DNA of 12,264 nt from Candidatus Aenigmatarchaeota archaeon (GCA_016202785.1 JACQOC010000112.1:1-12264), one strand, 5' to 3'; shown: positions 1 to 7,310, numbered from the stretch's first letter. A program made the numbers and translations. Notes: generated by a model not told the origin, from the sequence alone.

Positions 1-1
1 C

Positions 2-382
2 GAGTACATCATGCGCGACGAGAGCCTGCACCTGGCGTTCGGCTGCGACCTGATCAACACCATCCGCACCGAAAACCCACAGGTTTGGACCGGGCAATTC
101 AAGGAGAACGTGACCGAGCTGATCAAGAAGGCGGTCGAGTTCGAGAAGCGCTACGCCTATGACGCTTGCCCGCGCGGCCTGCTGGGCATCAATGCCGCGC
201 AGTTCTGCGAATACGTGGAATATATCGCGGACCGCAGGCTGGAGCGCATCGGCTTGAAGCGCGTCTATGAGCGCGAAAACCCGTTCCCTTGGATGTCGCA
301 ATCCGTCGACCTGAACAAGGAGAAGAACTTTTTCGAGACCCGGGTCACCGAATACAAGGTGGCCGGGGCGTTGGACTGGTAG
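2..382 (+). CDS. nrdB: Ribonucleotide reductase class I small (beta) subunit, 3' part only
   Basis: This is the C-terminal 126 residues of the R2 subunit, which holds the dimetal cofactor and starts the radical chemistry that turns ribonucleotides into deoxyribonucleotides in the large subunit. The reading frame is open from base 2 and runs off the left edge, so the true start is outside the window. The visible RDESLH segment carries the Glu and His of the second metal-ligand cluster of R2 proteins. NPFPWM and NFFETRVTEY follow, and the tail ends in ALDW; in this family the extreme C-terminus docks on the large subunit and a conserved Tyr in the tail relays the radical. The protein resembles bacterial R2 enzymes (Pseudomonas-like NPFPWMS...EKNFFETRV), so horizontal acquisition is plausible. 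Its stop codon directly abuts the stop codon of the opposite-strand gene. The N-terminal ligands cannot be checked. Confidence 0.93.
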   Translation, partial: EYIMRDESLHLAFGCDLINTIRTENPQVWTGQFKENVTELIKKAVEFEKRYAYDACPRGLLGINAAQFCEYVEYIADRRLERIGLKRVYERENPFPWMSQSVDLNKEKNFFETRVTEYKVAGALDW

Positions 383-1810
383 CTATTTCTTCCTGGACTG
401 CAAGGCATAAGCTGCCACCAACAAGATGGCCACCAGCAGCGCCAGGCCGACCAGGCCAAAGTTGATGCCTTCCGGCTGCGCCGTTTGCTGCTGTTCGCCA
501 ACGTCCGCTGGCTGCGGCTCCTCGGCAACTGGTTCAGCGGCGGGTGGTTTGGCCTTTTCCGCAGCGATGGCGAACAGGCTCAGGCCGGGTGAAACAGCCG
601 TGTAGTAGGCATGGCTGGCGTCTTCCTTGGCCAAGTTCGTGGCCAGCTTGCTCCAGGCATTGCTTTCCAGCCGGTACAGGCTGACGGCACTGGCGTCAAG
701 GCTGTTGTTGTCCAGCCAGCCTTTCTCGACCTTGAAAGCGATATTGGCCTGGGCAATGTCACTGTCGGTGATGTTGGCCAAAGAGACGTTAAGATACTTG
801 AGCACCAGGCCTTGCGCGCTGGCCAAGGGTAGCACTAAGCCTGCGGGCAGTGTGCCCTCGCTAAGCGTTATTTGCACGTTGCTAGCGGCATTCTTGGCGC
901 TGATGGCAATTTCATACAGGTTCAACTCGGCCTTGGCAAATGCTACCTTGGCGGTCGCGCCAGCTGCAATCGCCGCAATCCTTTGGCTTTCCTTGACGGT
1001 CTTGGAATCGCTGCCTCCGCCGCCGCCCCCGCCGCCGGCAGCGCCAGATGAACCGCCGGATGAGCTGCTGCTCGAGCTGCTTGAGGAAGTGCCGACCGTG
1101 ACGCTTTTGGACGGGTTGACCGTGCCAGCATTATCAGACACCACGTTGACCGTTATGGTGCAGGTGCCAGCTGATGACGATGAAGCCAAATGCCAGTCCA
1201 GCGGTGATTTGGTCGTTCCCTGGTTCACCGTTCCCAGGGTCTGGCTGGAAGGGACGGACGAATTATCGATGCTGCACGAGCCGGCCAGGCTGATGGTGGC
1301 CCGCACGTTGGTAGCGCTGGTCGACGCTGGCGCGGTCACGGCCAGGCTGGCGTCAAAGCTGGTGCTCAGGCCGACTGAGGAGGTACTGGTTATTGCTGCA
1401 GTTATCGAATTCGCCTGAGAGTTGACGGTGATGCCGCCGGTATTGCCGGATCCGGAAGTGCCGCCTGATGACTGCACAGTTGCGGCCAAGCTGAGGTCAG
1501 AGCCGACGGTTGTCGGCCGCAGGATGCAGGTGGATATTTGGGACTGACCGTTCGCTATGCTGATGATGACGCTGCAGTCCTGCACCAGCGGCAGGCCGAA
1601 CCACTGGGACGGCGAACCGGATAATTGCACCACCACGTTGCTTTCCGTGCTAGAGCCGGTGTTGGTAACGGTAACGCTGACCGAAACCTGCTCGTTCTCG
1701 GTCAGGGATTTGGTCGGCAGCTCCACCTCCACGTTCAGCGCCGCTTGCACGCTGCCGAGCGTCAGCAGCAGCGCCAGCACTACTGTTGCCGCAATCTTTG
1801 TTGCCGTCAT
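383..1810 (-). CDS. Membrane-anchored surface protein with PGF-pre-PGF domain
   Basis: A 475-residue exported protein. The start is the ATG at 1810 because it overlaps the upstream stop in an ATGA and opens a clear signal peptide (about residues 1-23, cleavage after VQA). Residues about 24-130 and 131-240 look like two CARDB-like beta-sandwich domains of the kind that mediate adhesion or assembly; each has one Cys pair (79/95 and 179/217) that could form a disulfide. A Ser10 then Gly8 linker spans 242-266. Residues about 285-417 match the archaeal PGF-pre-PGF domain (NITDSDIAQANIAFKVEKGW, LYRLESNAW, EDASHAYY, PGLSLFAIA). A Pro/Glu/Gln-rich stalk is followed by one transmembrane helix (450-470) and a QSRKK tail. 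No PGF sorting motif is present, so I infer a permanent membrane anchor. It is translationally coupled to the giant surface protein upstream and is probably its partner or anchor. Confidence 0.85.
   Translation of the reverse strand: MTATKIAATVVLALLLTLGSVQAALNVEVELPTKSLTENEQVSVSVTVTNTGSSTESNVVVQLSGSPSQWFGLPLVQDCSVIISIANGQSQISTCILRPTTVGSDLSLAATVQSSGGTSGSGNTGGITVNSQANSITAAITSTSSVGLSTSFDASLAVTAPASTSATNVRATISLAGSCSIDNSSVPSSQTLGTVNQGTTKSPLDWHLASSSSAGTCTITVNVVSDNAGTVNPSKSVTVGTSSSSSSSSSSGGSSGAAGGGGGGGGSDSKTVKESQRIAAIAAGATAKVAFAKAELNLYEIAISAKNAASNVQITLSEGTLPAGLVLPLASAQGLVLKYLNVSLANITDSDIAQANIAFKVEKGWLDNNSLDASAVSLYRLESNAWSKLATNLAKEDASHAYYTAVSPGLSLFAIAAEKAKPPAAEPVAEEPQPADVGEQQQTAQPEGINFGLVGLALLVAILLVAAYALQSRKK
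1013..1087 (-). repeat. Ser10/Gly8 low-complexity linker in the surface protein
   Basis: Residues 242-266 of the PGF-pre-PGF protein are ten serines, GGSSGAAG, then a run of eight glycines. The serines use TCC, TCA, AGC and TCG codons and the glycines mix GGC, GGG and GGA. This is therefore a protein-level linker rather than a pure codon microsatellite. It separates the two N-terminal beta-sandwich domains from the PGF-pre-PGF domain and is probably flexible and O-glycosylated. Confidence 0.8.
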
Positions 1811-4800
1811 GTCTGGTACACCCAAAACCAAAACCGTTGGTTGTCGACCGTGGTTGAAGTAGACGGATCGGTAAGCGTGGCGATCATGCGGTGGCCGCCG
1901 TATGACCAGCTGTCCGGCCGGGTCAGGTTGAGGTAAGCGGTGCCGGAGCTGTCGCTGGTGGCATTCACCACCGTGTAGCCGGTGACCGTGCTGTAGGTAC
2001 ACGGGTAGGACGAGCAGCTTTCATATTCGATGCGCAGCAGGTTGACGCTGACGTTGGGCGCAGCGATGTAATAGCCGTAGGTGCTGTTGTATTTCTGGGT
2101 GGAGACGCGCATGGTGATGTTGCGCGAACTGGTGTTGAGGCTCATGTAGTTGCCGTTGCGGTCGACCGCATAGCCCCAGGCGTAAAGCGGGGCCGGGACC
2201 TGGAACGATATCCAGGCTCTGGTGCGGGAGCCGGAGTCGGCCGCATCGCTTGCCTCGATCTGGCCGCTATAATACCCGTACAAGGGCCACTGGCCGGAGG
2301 TGGGAGTGATGTTAACCAGGCCGTTACCGGTGATGGAAGTGGCAGTAACGTTGATGCTGCCGCCGTCCAGCGACAAGGTGGTAACGTTCGGCCAGTTTTC
2401 ATAATTGGAAACGTTGATGCCGACGATGTTCAGCTGCTGGCCGACATCGGTGGTGATGTTCACCGTCACGTTCTCGGTCTTAGCATACTGGTACTTGCGC
2501 AAATAGGTGTTGAAAGTGAACGCCTTCATGTTGACATTTACATAGAAGGACTGCGAATTGCTGCCGTCAGTCACAACTACCGAGCCATAGCAATAGCCGT
2601 TCGCCCAGCTGGTGCCGGACGGCGACAGCTTGATGTGGGTAGTGCCGGCAGCTATGCTGGTGGTGTTGGCCGCCAGGTTGCTGCCCAAGGTAAACGTTTT
2701 TTGGTCCGGCCAGTAGCCGCAGGATAGGCTTACGCTGCTCAAGGTGAGGGCGGTGCCGGCAGTCACTGAGAGGGTTATGTTCTCGCGCATGTTGAATTCC
2801 CACTTGGTCGGCACGATGTTGAGCGTATATGCTTTAATGGAAAACCAGACACTGCGCTTCTGTATCGCACCGGAACCGTCGGCATACCGGGCGCTAAGTT
2901 CGGCGTTATAGCTGCCGGACGGCAGGCTGGAACCTTGGCTGATGTTAAGCACTACCGTGCCGTTGTTGCCGGATGTTGCTTGCCCGGCATCGGCGCTCCA
3001 TCCGGAAGCTGCGGTGTACGGCCAGCTATCGGAGCGGTACACGTTTAGCACGCTGATGTTGACCGGGCTGCCGGTATAAGAGTTCGGGCTATTGCACCAG
3101 TAGCTGTTCGGGTCGCAGACCAAAGCCTGCACCTGGATGGTGTCGGTGGTGTTGAACTCCCACCTCCAGTTCAGCGTCTGGGTGGCGAAGGAAAAGTCCT
3201 TGACTTCGAAGGAAGTGTAGCCGGTCTGCTCGTTGCCGTTCGCATCCCTGAGCGTAAGCTCCAGGTTGTACCAGTTGCCGCCGGCCAGCGTCTGGCCGGG
3301 TATGACGGTCACAATCCCGGTACCATTTACTGCCGTCGGCGTGAAATTGGCCGGCACGGTGACCATGCGGTAGCCGTCGGAAGACCAATAACTGAGCTTG
3401 CCGCTGATGATAGTCACGTTGTAATAGGTCAGGTTGACGTTGTAGGACGACATCCACTTTGGCTTCGAGGCCGCGCTCACGTTGACCGTGATGTTCTCAT
3501 CGGAACGGTAGGCATACTTCTGCGTGCCGTTGGCGTTGACCGGCGTGAGGTCGGCGAAAAATGACCGTATTTCAAACCAGCCGGACGCGGTTTCCGTGCC
3601 GGCGCTTCCGGAAACCTGCAGTACCGCCGAGTAATAGCCGGATTCCCAGGAGTCGTTGGCCGCCCCGGCTTTCGGCGCAATCGTCAGGGTGGCCGTGCCA
3701 TTGTTGGTAATGATAGATCCGGTAGCGGCCGCGCTGCCATTGCTTAGTGATCCAAGGTACTTGGTCGGTGCATAGTCCCCCGGCTGCCACTGGTTATAAC
3801 GCGTCACTTTTTTCAGCGTGACGTTGATCGCGCCAGCAGCGCGTTCGCTGGCCGGGCAAGCCGACCAGTAGCAGCTGTAATAGGTGGAATTGGCGTTAGC
3901 TATGTCTACCGTAAAGGAGACGTTCTCCGTCGCCCCCTTGTACCAGGAATCGTAGTAATTGTTCGACGCGCTGCGCATATAGACGTTGTAGGCCTTGACG
4001 CTGAACCAACCTTCCCCGATATCGAAAAGGCTGCTGGCATTGACCCGCACCTTGGCCATATAGTTGCCGGTCGCAAATGCGGTAGTTGGCGTGACGTTTA
4101 GGTTGAAGCGGCCGCCGGTTGAGTTAGTGATGTTGGTGCACGACCAGGTGTATTTGCTGCGCGGCACCGGGCGCGGCGGCCAGAACCACTCCGACCCGTC
4201 GCCGGTATAGTAGAGATCGAGCAGGCCGCAGCTGTCGCCCGTCCCCTGGCCTTGGCCGTAGTAGTACCAGGTCGAGGTTGAGTTGTAAGAGTAGACTTCG
4301 AAGGTGAAATTCTCGGAGGGCGCAAAATACCACTTCCAATAGCCAGCGCTCTGCTTCGGCCAGACGTTGATCCACAGGTTCTTGACCGTGAACCAGCCCC
4401 AGCCCTTTTCCGTGCTGTTGGCCTGGTCGCGCATGGTGAACTCCACCAGGTAACTGCCTACGGTCCAGCCGTTGGACGGGCTGGCGATGGACAAGGCTGC
4501 CTGCCCGCTGCTGTCGGTGTTGTTGGACGGCAATGATGCTATTTGCGTGGTCATGTCCTCTAGCGTGACGGTGTTGGTTACCTTCGTTACGGAAACGCGG
4601 ATGTTGGCGGTAGCGTTGCCCTGCGATGACGAGCCGGACACCGTGGTGTAGCCGCCGCCGTAGCAGTCATACATGCCGTACATGTTGTTGAAGCTGCTGC
4701 TGCCAGACGACGTCAAGTTGCCCGCTATGCTGTCCATGAAGCCGATATCCTTTGCTGCGGTGACCTTCACCGTAAGGGTGGCGGTGTCGTTGGAGGAGAT

Positions 4801-6417
4801 GAACCAGCGGTAGCCGGACAGTTGGGAGCAGATGGAATAGAGCTTTATGTGGAACCAGGTGTCGCTGGCTATGCCGTCATTGACAATGGTCTTGATGAAA
4901 TACCAGCCGGCGTCCTGCGGCGCGGCAAATTCCGCCAGGCCGGCCACGCTGCCCTTGTAGGTGACCAGGCTGGTATTGATGGTCAGATTTGCCTTCACGT
5001 TGCCGCCCAGCATGTTCTTAATTTCCAGCACCGTAACATTGGTCACATTCACTGCACCTGAGGCGTTGGCCAGCGTGGTGAGGATGCGGACCGTTTGCTT
5101 GTTGCCGACAAACACGTTCTTGAAGGCATATTCCGCCGACACCGGCATGGAGTCAGCTATGCTCGACTTGACCGCAAAATCGATGATCCGGTCGGTGCCG
5201 TTCAGGTCGATCCGCAAGTAATAAAGACCGGTAATGTTGGGTGCGGTGAAATTGAACCGGTACGCGCTGGCATCCGTCCGGACAGACTCATTGGCCAGGG
5301 TGCCGACTATGTTCGACTGGGAATCAAGCAGCCGAAGGCTCCAGCCGGAGGTATAATTAGTGGCGGTAATCAGCTCGCCGCTGGTCACGTTATAGACCTT
5401 CACGAACAGCAGCATCTGCTCGCCCGGATAATAATGCGACTCCGGGCCGCGCGCCGCGCTCTCCAGCGTGGTGCGCAGCTCGTATGGTTGGACATCGAAG
5501 CCGAGCAAGATCGACTTAGTGATTGAGGCAGGCTGCACCCGTACCGAATGGTTGCCGACCAGCGGCAGCGCGATGCTGCGGTTGATTTTTGCGCCGGAAT
5601 ACGTCAGGCTGGCACTGCTTGCCGTGCCGTTTGGGTAAGTGACCGTGATCGTAACAGTCTCGCTGTTGGTGTAGCGCGTCTTGTTGGCGCCGAACAGGTC
5701 GACGTAGATGTAAGCGGTATCGTCTACGCCATAAATGGTCTTGATGTTGCCGCTGGCGTCGCCGGTATAGGTCACCATGTCGAATGCGGCAACGTCAAAT
5801 ATGCGGGTGGCGAGCCAGTCATTGGCCACCAGCCGATAGGTGCCGGAGGCAGCCGGTGCGGTCATTCTTACCGACAGCTCCCCGGCCCCACCGGAATCGG
5901 TCAGGCCGGACGCGCTTGTGATCTCGGTGTCATTCGACTGGTAGTGCATCTTGATGGTCATGTTTTCGCCGGTCACGCCGGCGCCGTTGCTGTCAACGGC
6001 CTTGACCGTTATCGACATCATTTCATTCGGCTGGTAGACGGCTTTGTCGGTGTTCAGGACAAAGGTCGATGCCCTGGATATTTTCGTCAGCAGGTTGGCC
6101 GTGAAAGCCGTGCCGTTGTAGGTGAAAGTAGCGTTGATCAGGTAGTCGCCGGAAGCCGATACGTTGGCGGTTATGTTGGCCGTGAAGTTGATGGAATTGT
6201 TGACCGACACGACCATCGAATTGTACACGCTGCCGCTTCTTTGCAGCGCTAGTGTGACATTCACCGTGACGGCCTGGTCGAACACGCCGGTATAAGCTAT
6301 CGTGCTGTTGATCGGATAAAGGCTCTTGTCAGTTGCAGCCGAATAGCTGAGCGCCTGGGAGATCGGCATGAGAAGGGAGAATGACATGAAAACAGCAATC
6401 AAAGTGCGCCAGCCCAT
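1807..6417 (-). CDS. Giant secreted multidomain surface protein, MG2/Ig-like repeats
   Basis: 1536 residues. The start ATG at 6417 opens a signal peptide (MGWR, hydrophobic 5-19, likely cleavage after ALS at 24). Residues 25-520 contain several macroglobulin/Ig-like beta-sandwich domains; DKAVYQPNEMMSITVKAVDS near 124-143 is a typical MG2-like opening, and PGEQMLLFVKVYN near 331-343 is another. Residues 521-1536 form about eight tandem domains of 100-155 residues, each joined by WFxVK followed by an EN-[VI]-T-x-x-V strand. I count about 67 N-x-S/T sequons, so heavy N-glycosylation is expected. The protein is rich in Tyr, Trp, Ser, Thr and Asn. There is no GCGEQ thioester and no protease or other enzyme motif, so a structural, S-layer or adhesin role is inferred. 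It ends at FWFWVYQT with no transmembrane anchor. Its stop overlaps the next start (ATGA); that gene encodes an anchored surface protein. Confidence 0.85.
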   Translation of the reverse strand: MGWRTLIAVFMSFSLLMPISQALSYSAATDKSLYPINSTIAYTGVFDQAVTVNVTLALQRSGSVYNSMVVSVNNSINFTANITANVSASGDYLINATFTYNGTAFTANLLTKISRASTFVLNTDKAVYQPNEMMSITVKAVDSNGAGVTGENMTIKMHYQSNDTEITSASGLTDSGGAGELSVRMTAPAASGTYRLVANDWLATRIFDVAAFDMVTYTGDASGNIKTIYGVDDTAYIYVDLFGANKTRYTNSETVTITVTYPNGTASSASLTYSGAKINRSIALPLVGNHSVRVQPASITKSILLGFDVQPYELRTTLESAARGPESHYYPGEQMLLFVKVYNVTSGELITATNYTSGWSLRLLDSQSNIVGTLANESVRTDASAYRFNFTAPNITGLYYLRIDLNGTDRIIDFAVKSSIADSMPVSAEYAFKNVFVGNKQTVRILTTLANASGAVNVTNVTVLEIKNMLGGNVKANLTINTSLVTYKGSVAGLAEFAAPQDAGWYFIKTIVNDGIASDTWFHIKLYSICSQLSGYRWFISSNDTATLTVKVTAAKDIGFMDSIAGNLTSSGSSSFNNMYGMYDCYGGGYTTVSGSSSQGNATANIRVSVTKVTNTVTLEDMTTQIASLPSNNTDSSGQAALSIASPSNGWTVGSYLVEFTMRDQANSTEKGWGWFTVKNLWINVWPKQSAGYWKWYFAPSENFTFEVYSYNSTSTWYYYGQGQGTGDSCGLLDLYYTGDGSEWFWPPRPVPRSKYTWSCTNITNSTGGRFNLNVTPTTAFATGNYMAKVRVNASSLFDIGEGWFSVKAYNVYMRSASNNYYDSWYKGATENVSFTVDIANANSTYYSCYWSACPASERAAGAINVTLKKVTRYNQWQPGDYAPTKYLGSLSNGSAAATGSIITNNGTATLTIAPKAGAANDSWESGYYSAVLQVSGSAGTETASGWFEIRSFFADLTPVNANGTQKYAYRSDENITVNVSAASKPKWMSSYNVNLTYYNVTIISGKLSYWSSDGYRMVTVPANFTPTAVNGTGIVTVIPGQTLAGGNWYNLELTLRDANGNEQTGYTSFEVKDFSFATQTLNWRWEFNTTDTIQVQALVCDPNSYWCNSPNSYTGSPVNISVLNVYRSDSWPYTAASGWSADAGQATSGNNGTVVLNISQGSSLPSGSYNAELSARYADGSGAIQKRSVWFSIKAYTLNIVPTKWEFNMRENITLSVTAGTALTLSSVSLSCGYWPDQKTFTLGSNLAANTTSIAAGTTHIKLSPSGTSWANGYCYGSVVVTDGSNSQSFYVNVNMKAFTFNTYLRKYQYAKTENVTVNITTDVGQQLNIVGINVSNYENWPNVTTLSLDGGSINVTATSITGNGLVNITPTSGQWPLYGYYSGQIEASDAADSGSRTRAWISFQVPAPLYAWGYAVDRNGNYMSLNTSSRNITMRVSTQKYNSTYGYYIAAPNVSVNLLRIEYESCSSYPCTYSTVTGYTVVNATSDSSGTAYLNLTRPDSWSYGGHRMIATLTDPSTSTTVDNQRFWFWVYQT
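1810..4857 (-). repeat. About eight tandem beta-sandwich domain repeats (protein level)
   Basis: The seam motif WF-x-[VI]-K, followed 15-35 residues later by [EDN]-N-[VIF]-[ST]-x-x-V, recurs at residues 521, 675, 804, 947, 1069, 1191, about 1292 and 1402, with a last FWFWV at 1529. The spacings are about 154, 129, 143, 122, 122, 101, 110 and 127. Examples are WFTVKNLWINVW, WFSVKAYNVYM, WFEIRSFFADL, SFEVKDFSFAT and WFSIKAYTLNIV. The copies have diverged strongly, so duplication is old and no DNA-level repeat is obvious. Units 2 and 3 carry long Cys-bearing insertions (C730/C760 and C849/C854), probably disulfide-closed loops. Confidence 0.75.
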
Positions 6418-6426
6418 CGATCCACT

Positions 6427-6458
6427 GAATAATAATATTGTATAGGTAGCTTATATAC
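6427..6458 (-). promoter_or_regulatory. Candidate promoter of the surface-protein operon
   Basis: On the minus strand TATATAA lies at 6457-6451. An archaeal TSS about 26 nt downstream would fall near 6428, giving a leader of about 11 nt that includes GTGGATC, a weak Shine-Dalgarno-like match, just before the ATG at 6417. A second AT-rich element (TATACAATATTATT, about 6445-6432) lies 23 nt from the ATG and could instead drive a leaderless transcript. Confidence 0.5.
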
Positions 6459-6497
6459 CAAGCGCGCCGGCTGAAGCCGCTTTCCGCCAGAATAGCT

Positions 6498-6513
6498 GCC
6501 AGCAGCTGTTGGC
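6498..6513. promoter_or_regulatory. Imperfect 16-bp palindrome between rps12 and the surface operon
   Basis: GCCAGCAGCTGTTGGC is symmetric except for one mismatched pair at positions 5 and 12, around a central CAGCTG. It sits about 40 bp upstream of the surface-operon TATA box and just past the T5 tract following rps12. It could be an operator for a dimeric regulator, or part of the rps12 3' end. No factor can be named. Confidence 0.3.
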
Positions 6514-6518
6514 AAAAA
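6514..6518 (-). terminator. T5 tract after rps12, candidate archaeal terminator
   Basis: The minus strand reads TGA, five bases, then TTTTT. Archaeal RNA polymerase can terminate at short T-runs without a preceding hairpin. The same CCGTTTTT follows the rpoD stop. The tract is short, so read-through is likely. Confidence 0.35.
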
Positions 6519-6523
6519 CGGTC

Positions 6524-6946
6524 TCAGGCGCCCTTCGGTTTCTCCTTCTTGCCGCTGAGCAATTCAGACAAGGCAACGCCGTTGACCTTGTAGACGCGGT
6601 GCTTGACGCCCCACATGCTGCCCACCGCGCCGCCCTGCGAGCCGCCGAGGCCTTCGACGGTTATGGTGTCGTGCTCGTCGATGAACTTTATCGCGTTGGT
6701 GCCGGGCACCATGGCGGTAATTTGTATCCCGTTCTTGACCAGCTGCACTCTAACCGCCTTGATGATGCCGGAGTGCGGCTGCTTCTGCTCGATGCCTTTC
6801 TTCTTCAGCACAATGGCGGTGGCTTGCGGCGCGCCCTTCAGCGGGTCGTACTTCCACAGCTTGAGCAGCTTGCGCTTCTTCTTGTCCGAGCTAAGTCGAT
6901 AGCGCCTGCGCTTCCGCTTCAGGTGGCGGGCTGAGAATTGGCCCAT
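6524..6946 (-). CDS. rps12: Small ribosomal subunit protein uS12
   Basis: 140 residues, the normal archaeal length. uS12 sits at the decoding centre of the 30S subunit and helps monitor codon-anticodon pairing. Family landmarks are the basic N-terminus (ARHLKRKRRRYR), YDPLKGAP, VRVQLVKNG, AIKFIDEHD, VKVNGVALSEL and the KKEKP tail. Two loops depart from the archaeal/eukaryotic consensus: QPNSAIRK reads QPHSGIIK (56-63), and GDIPGVR reads GSMWGVK (109-115). The Pro and Ser expected to face the A-site codon in the first loop are kept (P57, S59); the Asp and Pro of the second are lost. The start is the only early ATG, lies 25 nt from a strong TATA box and has no Shine-Dalgarno, so the mRNA is probably leaderless. 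In most archaea this gene follows nusA directly; here rpoD and a membrane protein gene intervene. It could be a second, divergent copy. Confidence 0.95.
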   Translation of the reverse strand: MGQFSARHLKRKRRRYRLSSDKKKRKLLKLWKYDPLKGAPQATAIVLKKKGIEQKQPHSGIIKAVRVQLVKNGIQITAMVPGTNAIKFIDEHDTITVEGLGGSQGGAVGSMWGVKHRVYKVNGVALSELLSGKKEKPKGA

Positions 6947-6967
6947 GGTACAAGTATGAATGGGCGG

Positions 6968-6977
6968 TATTTAAATA
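6968..6977 (-). promoter_or_regulatory. TATA box of rps12
   Basis: The minus strand has TATTTAAATA at 6977-6968, in the 55-nt gap after the membrane-protein gene. Its TTTAAATA core is centred about 25 nt from the ATG at 6946, so the expected TSS falls at or within a few bases of the start codon. No Shine-Dalgarno precedes the ATG, which fits a leaderless mRNA. Confidence 0.65.
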
Positions 6978-7001
6978 GTTCTGACACGCCCGCCTGCGGC
7001 C

Positions 7002-7244
7002 TTACAAGTGCAGCCGGGTAGCCACAGCCACGGCAATCCACAGCAAACCGCCGGCCAGGAAGAAGACGAACGCGACCAGGAGCGCCAGCACGTAGTTCTC
7101 GATGGTGACCCCGATGTTGAGTTGCAGGTTCTGGATCACCCAGGTGCCGGCCATCATGAACAGCGCGCCTAGAATCCAGGCGGCAAGGTATTTCGGGCTG
7201 GTGTGGAAATCGACGCGTTCCTGCCTGCCGTGCTGGCGGTCCAT
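7002..7244 (-). CDS. Small two-helix membrane protein of unknown function
   Basis: 80 residues. I do not recognise a family. A polar N-terminus (1-18, MDRQHGRQERVDFHTSPKY) is followed by two hydrophobic helices at about 19-38 and 50-75, joined by a short loop (LQLNIGVTIEN), ending in RLHL. The basic N-terminus suggests both termini face the cytoplasm, forming a hairpin. No catalytic or metal motif is visible. It lies between rpoD and rps12, with 74 nt upstream and 55 nt downstream, and seems to have its own TATA box and a leaderless start. Neighbours suggest expression with the translation machinery, but nothing shows a mechanistic link. Its coding status rests on the promoter match and the clean two-helix profile. 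Confidence 0.65.
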   Translation of the reverse strand: MDRQHGRQERVDFHTSPKYLAAWILGALFMMAGTWVIQNLQLNIGVTIENYVLALLVAFVFFLAGGLLWIAVAVATRLHL

Positions 7245-7265
7245 AAAGAGTTTTGGCGGAAGTTG

Positions 7266-7272
7266 CTTAAAT
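7266..7272 (-). promoter_or_regulatory. TATA-like element of the small membrane protein gene
   Basis: ATTTAAG at 7272-7266 on the minus strand is centred 25 nt from the ATG at 7244, the same geometry as rps12. No Shine-Dalgarno precedes the ATG (the upstream bases are ACTCTTT), so a leaderless mRNA is likely. Confidence 0.45.
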
Positions 7273-7310
7273 GCGTGCCGGCAAGGTGCGCTGCCGTCAA
7301 TGACAGCCAG

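Noticed and set aside
383..460. PGF-CTERM archaeosortase signal
   Set aside because: No PGF (or comparable) tripeptide precedes the terminal helix; only the upstream PGF-pre-PGF domain is present.
627..1418. A 263-codon open frame on the + strand within the surface gene
   Set aside because: It is antisense to a gene with a signal peptide, recognised domain and anchor; its poly-Pro and Leu runs are just the complement of the Gly/Ser linker.
383..2002. A longer version of the PGF-pre-PGF protein starting at 2002
   Set aside because: The extra 64 residues would overlap the giant gene deeply and bury the obvious signal peptide that starts at the ATG at 1810.
5548..6252. A 234-codon open frame on the + strand inside the giant gene
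   Set aside because: No recognisable domain, low-complexity Gly/Val/Asp composition typical of an antisense frame in GC-rich DNA.
1807..6417. Alpha-2-macroglobulin-type protease inhibitor
   Set aside because: MG2-like domains are present but there is no GCGEQ thioester motif, no thioester domain and no bait-region signature.
7002..7244. SecE/Sec61-gamma, which is often near ribosomal and NusG genes
   Set aside because: That protein has one terminal helix after an amphipathic segment; this one has two long hydrophobic helices and no matching motif.
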